10,836 bases of DNA, taken from positions 1 through 10,836 of the forward strand of contig URCY01000059.1 of NCBI GenBank assembly GCA_900546415.1, given 5' to 3'. Position numbers and translations under genes: made by a program. Position 1 is the stretch's first letter. Every line of letters begins with the position of its first letter. Under the pieces are notes generated by a model. That model made no database searches and was not told the DNA's origin. It worked only from the letters and a program-made list of their open reading frames with translations. Below are positions 6,568 through 10,836 of this stretch, one piece after another. This stretch comes from an uncultured Eubacteriales bacterium. GTDB taxonomy: Bacteria > Bacillota > Clostridia > Oscillospirales > Oscillospiraceae.

Positions 6568-6696
6568 ATGGATCTTGAATTGGTATTGTCTGCCGCAGTT
6601 CCGCTGGCTTGGGTCGCGGCCTCGGCCGTCATCAAGCGCCGACTGCTCCGCATGGCCTCGCAATCGGGAGCGCCCGCATGTCTGAGGAGCTGCTGA
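6568..6696 (+). CDS. 42-residue single-pass membrane micro-ORF with C-terminal cysteines
   Basis: ATG 6568 is preceded by a strong GAAAGGAG (6553-6560) at 7 nt, better than that of the next gene. The product has a hydrophobic helix at about 5-22 (LVLSAAVPLAWVAASAVI), a basic patch KRRLLR at 23-28, and ends ACLRSC with C38 and C42. This order (N-terminal helix, basic patch, C-terminal Cys) recalls the FeoB-associated Cys-rich membrane proteins but with too few cysteines to claim membership. The stop overlaps the start of the DUF3793 gene by 19 nt, so it could act as a leader peptide for translational coupling instead. Not a recognised family. Confidence 0.5.
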   Translation: MDLELVLSAAVPLAWVAASAVIKRRLLRMASQSGAPACLRSC

Positions 6697-7259
6697 TCGC
6701 GCAATGCGCCCCGACGCTCGCCGACCTGAAGACCGGGAGTCTGTTCACCTGCCCGGTCGACGATCCGGCACGGCTTCGGGAAAGCATTCGCCGCTATAAC
6801 GCCCAGCTCGTGCCCAAGGGGCTGTGTCTGCTGCCCATGCGCATCGAGAACGGACGGATGCTGCTGTATCTTTACCGCCCGTCGCGGCTGCGCCGCGACC
6901 TCGCGCAGGCGCAGGCGGCCGCGCTGCTGGCCAAGCGGCACTATCCGATCGGCGATCCGGCGCTCTGCGTCACGGAGCTGGTACACCGGCTGCAAACCGA
7001 GGACGCCTTTCCGCATGAGATCGGTCTGTTTCTGGGCTATCCGCCGGAGGACGTCGAGGGCTTTATCCTCCACCGTGCACAGAACGCCCGTTGTGTCGGC
7101 ACATGGAAGGTCTACGGCGACACCGACGCCGCGCAGCGTGTCTTCGCGCGCTATCAAAAGTGTACGCGGAGCTATCAAAACGCTTATCAAAAGCACAAGT
7201 GCTTTTCCAGGCTCATTGTGAGCGAAAAAAATCAAAATCAGAAAGGAATCTTATCATGA
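6678..7259 (+). CDS. DUF3793 family protein
   Basis: 193 residues from ATG 6678, with GGGAG at 6666-6670. An in-frame upstream start at 6609 would add unrelated residues and has no ribosome binding site. Family hallmarks as I recall them are present: CAPTLADLKTGSLFTC at 10-25, KGLCLLPMR at 47-55, GRMLLYLYRP at 59-68, FPHEIGLFLGYPPEDVEGF at 111-129 and CVGTWKVYGD at 139-148, then KCTRSY. It has no signal peptide or membrane helix, so it is probably cytoplasmic. The function is unknown. It begins inside the micro-ORF and ends in an ATGA overlap with flavodoxin, so a role in the same iron- or electron-transfer response is a reasonable inference. Confidence 0.85.
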   Translation: MSEELLIAQCAPTLADLKTGSLFTCPVDDPARLRESIRRYNAQLVPKGLCLLPMRIENGRMLLYLYRPSRLRRDLAQAQAAALLAKRHYPIGDPALCVTELVHRLQTEDAFPHEIGLFLGYPPEDVEGFILHRAQNARCVGTWKVYGDTDAAQRVFARYQKCTRSYQNAYQKHKCFSRLIVSEKNQNQKGILS

Positions 7260-7687
7260 GCAAGCTTGCAATCGTTTATTGGAGCGGCACGGGCAACACC
7301 GAGGCCATGGCCGCAGCCGTTTCCGACGGCGCAAGGAAGGCCGGCGCCGAGGTCAGCCTGATGACCGTCTCGGACTTTGATCCGGCTCTGCTGAGCAGCC
7401 TCGACGCAGTCGCCTTCGGCTGCCCCGCGATGGGCGCAGAGGAGCTGGAGGACGGCGAATTCGCGCCTGTGTTCAGCGCCTGTGAGCCGTCCCTGAACGG
7501 CAAAAACATCGCCCTGTTCGGCTCTTACGGCTGGGGCGACGGCGAATGGATGCGCACTTGGGAGGACACCTGCCGCGCTGACGGCGCAAGGCTCGTCTGC
7601 GACAGCGTGATCTGCAACGAAGCGCCCGACGGCGACGCCGTCGCCGCCTGCGAGGCGCTCGGCGCAGCGCTGGCCAACGCGGGCTGA
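7256..7687 (+). CDS. Flavodoxin (short-chain, clostridial type)
   Basis: 143 residues, the normal length for short-chain flavodoxins. The FMN phosphate loop WSGTGNTEAM is at 9-18, the 50s loop GCPAMGAEELED at 55-66 and the 90s loop GSYGWGDGEWMR at 89-100 with the expected tryptophan. All three closely resemble Clostridium beijerinckii flavodoxin as I remember it. Flavodoxins carry one or two electrons using FMN and replace ferredoxin when iron is short. AAAGGA at 7242-7247 precedes ATG 7256, which overlaps the DUF3793 stop (ATGA). The operators at the head of the operon fit iron- or metal-dependent control. Confidence 0.95.
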   Translation: MSKLAIVYWSGTGNTEAMAAAVSDGARKAGAEVSLMTVSDFDPALLSSLDAVAFGCPAMGAEELEDGEFAPVFSACEPSLNGKNIALFGSYGWGDGEWMRTWEDTCRADGARLVCDSVICNEAPDGDAVAACEALGAALANAG

Positions 7688-7880
7688 GCGTTCCGCACCT
7701 TCTGAACTTCTCTCCGGGGTGCTCCGATCCGCCCGTCCGACGCATTCGGCGCCGGCCAATCGGCAAGGCTCGCGTACCGGCTATGGCGTCCTTGCGAAAA
7801 ACCGCGCCGCGTATGGCAGACGGCCGCATTGCGGTATCCCTGATCTTTCCTCTTATTTTCCCCATTTTCACACACAAAAA
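7688..7880. other. Gene-free stretch after flavodoxin
   Basis: No family-like protein is seen in any frame. The minus-strand frame contains phrases such as GRHSRYASLADWPAP and GIRGA-like runs that look like translated repeat DNA rather than protein. Short inverted repeats occur: GCAAGG/CCTTGC (7763-7768 with 7790-7795) and CCGCA-T-TGCGG (7824-7834). It may be part of a dispersed repeat that continues to 8036. Confidence 0.4.
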
Positions 7881-7918
7881 GAGGGCTGCAGCTTTGGCTG
7901 TAGCCCTCGACCTTTTTT
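7881..7918 (+). terminator. Rho-independent terminator, probably for the flavodoxin operon
   Basis: A 12-bp stem GAGGGCTGCAGC (7881-7892) with GCTGTAGCCCTC (7897-7908), one G-T wobble and a 4-nt loop TTTG, followed by GACC and six T (7913-7918). It is preceded by AAAAA, so the reverse strand also ends in a T run. The wobble pairs only in plus-strand RNA, favouring that direction. It lies 193 nt after the flavodoxin stop. Confidence 0.82.
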
Positions 7919-8001
7919 CGGGAGATACCGGGACGGCAGTCGGCGCCGCAGAAGTAACGTGCTTCCGTACTTCGTTCCGGGATGCCATGCCTTCAACTTT
8001 A

Positions 8002-8035
8002 AGATTGCCGCGTCGCTTTGCTCCTCGCAATGACA
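8002..8035 (-). repeat. Dispersed intergenic repeat with TGTCATTGCGAGGAGC core
   Basis: On the minus strand the 34 bases begin TGTCATTGCGAGGAGC and end GACGCGGCAATCT, with ATTGC and GCAAT near the two ends as an interrupted inverted repeat. From memory this sequence recurs between genes in many unrelated bacteria and is often mistaken for a gene whose product begins MSLRGAKRRGNL. That spurious frame is present here on the minus strand. Only one copy lies in the window, so its repetitive nature rests on recall. Confidence 0.6.
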
Positions 8036-8037
8036 CG

Positions 8038-8073
8038 AAAAATGGTAGGTTTTATAAAAAACCTACCATTTTT
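8038..8073. terminator. Bidirectional terminator-like inverted repeat between flavodoxin and asnS
   Basis: Perfect 16-bp arms AAAAATGGTAGGTTTT (8038-8053) and AAAACCTACCATTTTT (8058-8073) around ATAA. The A/T ends give a T run after the stem on either strand. It would end asnA-asnS transcripts after the hairpin array and back up the terminator at 7881. The pairing continues into the A/T ends, so another role, such as the end of a small repeat element, is possible. Confidence 0.7.
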
Positions 8074-8093
8074 ACAACCGAAATATTTGAATT

Positions 8094-8204
8094 TGTCGCG
8101 GAGCGACACCGATATAGCGCCCCTTTGGGTGCTATATCATGCGGCCATCCGGCCGTATATCATATGCGTCAGCATATATCATTCAGCCGAAGGCTGAATA
8201 TCAT
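8094..8204. repeat. Tandem array of five hairpins joined by ATATCAT spacers
   Basis: Five adjacent hairpins with unrelated stems: 8094-8108 (TGTCGC/GCGACA, loop GGA), 8111-8138 (12 bp with one G-T, loop CTTT), 8139-8158 (8 bp with one G-T, loop ATCC), 8162-8177 (ATATGC/GCATAT, loop GTCA) and 8181-8199 (ATTCAGCC/GGCTGAAT, loop GAA). Exact ATATCAT occurs at 8134, 8157, 8176 and 8198, at intervals of 23, 19 and 22 bp. Pairing is kept while stem sequence changes. A weak sixth stem (TGCA/TGCA, 8205-8219) may follow. The array ends about 40 bp beyond the asnS stop, so it would sit in the asnS 3' untranslated region. Function unknown. Confidence 0.8.
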
Positions 8205-8244
8205 TGCAAAGCCTATGCAGCCTTTTATGCCCGTTGAACGCCGA

Positions 8245-9636
<1,392 letters not shown>

Positions 9637-9652
9637 ATTCTCTCCTCACTTT

Positions 9653-10669
9653 TTAAAGCAGCATGACGCCGGCATCCCGGCAGGCTGCCACGGTTTCCTG
9701 ATCCCAGAGGCTCGACTGCACCTCGCCGATGTGGCAGCAGCCCAGCAGCAGCATACACAGACGGCTCTGGCCGATGCCGCCGCCGATGGTCAGCGGAAGC
9801 TCGCCGGCGAGCAGCGCCTTGTGGAACGGCAGTCTGCGGCGGTCATCGCAGCCGGCCTCGGTGAGCTGGCGGTCAAGCGACTCGGCATCGACGCGGATGC
9901 CCATGGAGGACACCTCGAACGAGCGGTCGAGCACCTCGTTCCAGAACAGGATGTCGCCGTTCAGCTCCCAATCGTCGTAGTCCGGGGCGCGGCCGTCGTG
10001 CGGCTTGCCGGAACGCAGCTTCTTGCCGATCTGCATCAGGAACACGGCCTTGTCCTTGTGCTGCCGGTGGAAGGCGGTCTCCTTCTCCTGCGCGGTGTGC
10101 AGGTCGGGGAACATATCCTCCAGCTCCTGCGTCGTGACGAAAACGACCTCGCGCGGCACATGGGTGTTGATCTGCGGGAATTCGATCTTCAGCGTCTCGC
10201 CGGTGACATAGATCGCGTTGACGATGCGCTGCACCGTCTGGCACAGCGTGCCGACGTTGCGCGTCTCGCGCGTGATGACCTTCTCCCAGTCCCACTGGTC
10301 GACATAGACCGAGTGCAGATTGTCCACGACCTCGTCGCGCCGGATCGCGTTCATATCGGTGACCAGCCCCTTGCCCGGGCGGATCTCATAGCGGCCGAGG
10401 GCATAGCGCTTCCACTTTGCGAGGGAATGCACCACCTGCGCCTCCGCGCCGACATCGGGAATGTCAAACGAGACGGGGCGCTCGTAGCCGTTCAAATTAT
10501 CATTCAGGCCGGAAGCCTCCTCGACAAACAACGGCGCAGACACGCGCAGCAGATTCAATGCACGGCAAAGGTTTTTCTGGAAATTGTGCTTGATGTACTC
10601 AATGGCACACTGCGTCTCATAGACAGAAAGCGGATTTTTGTATCCCGACGGGATATAACATTTCTGCAT
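9653..10669 (-). CDS. asnA: Aspartate-ammonia ligase (ammonia-dependent asparagine synthetase A)
   Basis: 338 residues from ATG 10669, close to the usual length of about 330. It makes asparagine from aspartate, ammonia and ATP in the cytoplasm. AsnA shares the catalytic fold of class II tRNA synthetases; GGGIGQSR at 296-303 is the motif-3-like ATP site, followed by LCMLLL and HIGEVQSSLW. VSFDIPDVGAEAQVVHSLAKWKR at about 66-88 and DMNAIRRDEVVDN at about 105-117 are typical of the family. AAAGGAGG at 10685-10678 fixes this start; a longer frame to 10759 runs through the promoter. It supplies asparagine to the AsnRS encoded next, giving a direct route to Asn-tRNA. Confidence 0.97.
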   Translation of the reverse strand: MQKCYIPSGYKNPLSVYETQCAIEYIKHNFQKNLCRALNLLRVSAPLFVEEASGLNDNLNGYERPVSFDIPDVGAEAQVVHSLAKWKRYALGRYEIRPGKGLVTDMNAIRRDEVVDNLHSVYVDQWDWEKVITRETRNVGTLCQTVQRIVNAIYVTGETLKIEFPQINTHVPREVVFVTTQELEDMFPDLHTAQEKETAFHRQHKDKAVFLMQIGKKLRSGKPHDGRAPDYDDWELNGDILFWNEVLDRSFEVSSMGIRVDAESLDRQLTEAGCDDRRRLPFHKALLAGELPLTIGGGIGQSRLCMLLLGCCHIGEVQSSLWDQETVAACRDAGVMLL

Positions 10670-10698
10670 TTTGACATCCTCCTTTTTCAAATGATGGT

Positions 10699-10719
10699 AT
10701 CGTCTCGGACGAGATCGAT
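10699..10719 (-). other. Hairpin in the asnA leader
   Basis: On the plus strand ATCGTCTC (10699-10706) pairs with GAGA (10711-10714) and CGAT (10716-10719), leaving a one-base bulge at 10715 and loop GGAC. It falls at the beginning of the roughly 55-nt leader, 14 nt before the ribosome binding site. It may stabilise the mRNA 5' end. It does not resemble a T-box. Confidence 0.45.
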
Positions 10720-10730
10720 AATTTCCAATT

Positions 10731-10759
10731 ATTATACTCCACACGCCGCAAAAATACAA
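10731..10759 (-). promoter_or_regulatory. Promoter of the asnA-asnS operon
   Basis: Perfect -10 TATAAT (10736-10731), 17 nt from a weak -35 TTGTAT (10759-10754). The start would be near 10724, leaving a leader of about 55 nt. The weak -35 suggests help from an activator or the adjacent A/T-rich DNA. Confidence 0.7.
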
Positions 10760-10779
10760 GATTTATTTCATATTTTTGC
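10748..10779. promoter_or_regulatory. 9-bp inverted repeat spanning the asnA -35 region, candidate operator
   Basis: GCAAAAATA (10748-10756) and TATTTTTGC (10771-10779) are exact inverted copies 14 bp apart. One arm overlaps the -35 box and the other lies upstream, as for a dimeric regulator. The binding protein is not known. Confidence 0.5.
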
Positions 10780-10836
10780 AAAGGAACCTCTGAATAAATC
10801 GGCTGCGGCGCTCAGCGGGTCTTTTGCCCCAACTTA
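10780..10836. other. Right edge, no assignable gene
   Basis: The remaining 57 bases hold no convincing coding frame. GGAACCTCTGAATAAATC at 10783-10800 resembles, only from memory, ends of some insertion-type elements, and the sequence becomes GC-rich just after it. Too short to decide. Confidence 0.2.

Noticed and set aside
7473..8036. Minus-strand gene beginning MSLRGAKRRGNL
   Set aside because: The start is the known-looking repeat sequence at 8002-8035, and the frame runs over a terminator and into the antisense of flavodoxin.
8094..8204. CRISPR array
   Set aside because: Repeats of 7 bp at 19-23-bp intervals are far too short, the intervening units are self-complementary, and no cas gene is near.
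10670..10836. T-box or other riboswitch before asnA
   Set aside because: The TATAAT at 10736-10731 leaves only about 55 nt of leader, with one small hairpin and no terminator/antiterminator pair.

Overview
The window looks like a chromosomal stretch from a GC-rich, Gram-positive-type anaerobe, most plausibly a gut clostridium of the Oscillospiraceae type. Grounds for this are AGGAGG-type ribosome binding sites at most starts, SigA-like promoters with 17-nt spacers and extended -10 boxes, a clostridial-type short flavodoxin, a DUF3793 gene, a secreted nuclease with a Cys/His repeat tail, and a MarR/MATE pair. The species assignment is inference. I see no phage, transposase or CRISPR gene.

Layout. 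(1) 1-1219, minus: the 5' part of a secreted Endonuclease I-family nuclease, cut by the window edge. (2) 1220-1455: a divergent promoter region. (3) 1456-4322, plus: a two-gene surface O-acylation operon, an MBOAT (AlgI/PatA-like) acyltransferase followed by a DHHW/AlgX-like protein, closed by a hairpin terminator. (4) 6153-4391, minus: a MarR-family repressor and a MATE exporter overlapping by ATGA, resembling the mepR-mepA arrangement, with a promoter and a palindrome over the transcription start. (5) 6246-7687, plus: a strong promoter carrying two GGTTAGCA..TGCTAACC palindromes, a leader of about 290 nt with several hairpins, a 42-codon membrane micro-ORF, a DUF3793 protein and a flavodoxin. 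The three coding regions overlap in a chain, so they are probably translationally coupled. The operators and the flavodoxin suggest an iron-sparing operon controlled by a DtxR/IdeR-like regulator (inference). (6) 7688-8244: a gene-free stretch with a terminator, a dispersed-repeat signature, a bidirectional terminator-like inverted repeat and an array of five hairpins joined by exact ATATCAT spacers. (7) 10669-8245, minus: asnA-asnS, which makes asparagine and charges tRNA-Asn, from a promoter with a short leader, no T-box and a 9-bp inverted repeat around the -35 region.

The most unusual items are the ATATCAT hairpin array between flavodoxin and asnS, and the paired operator/leader/micro-ORF arrangement in front of DUF3793-flavodoxin. 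The coding genes otherwise belong to known families.
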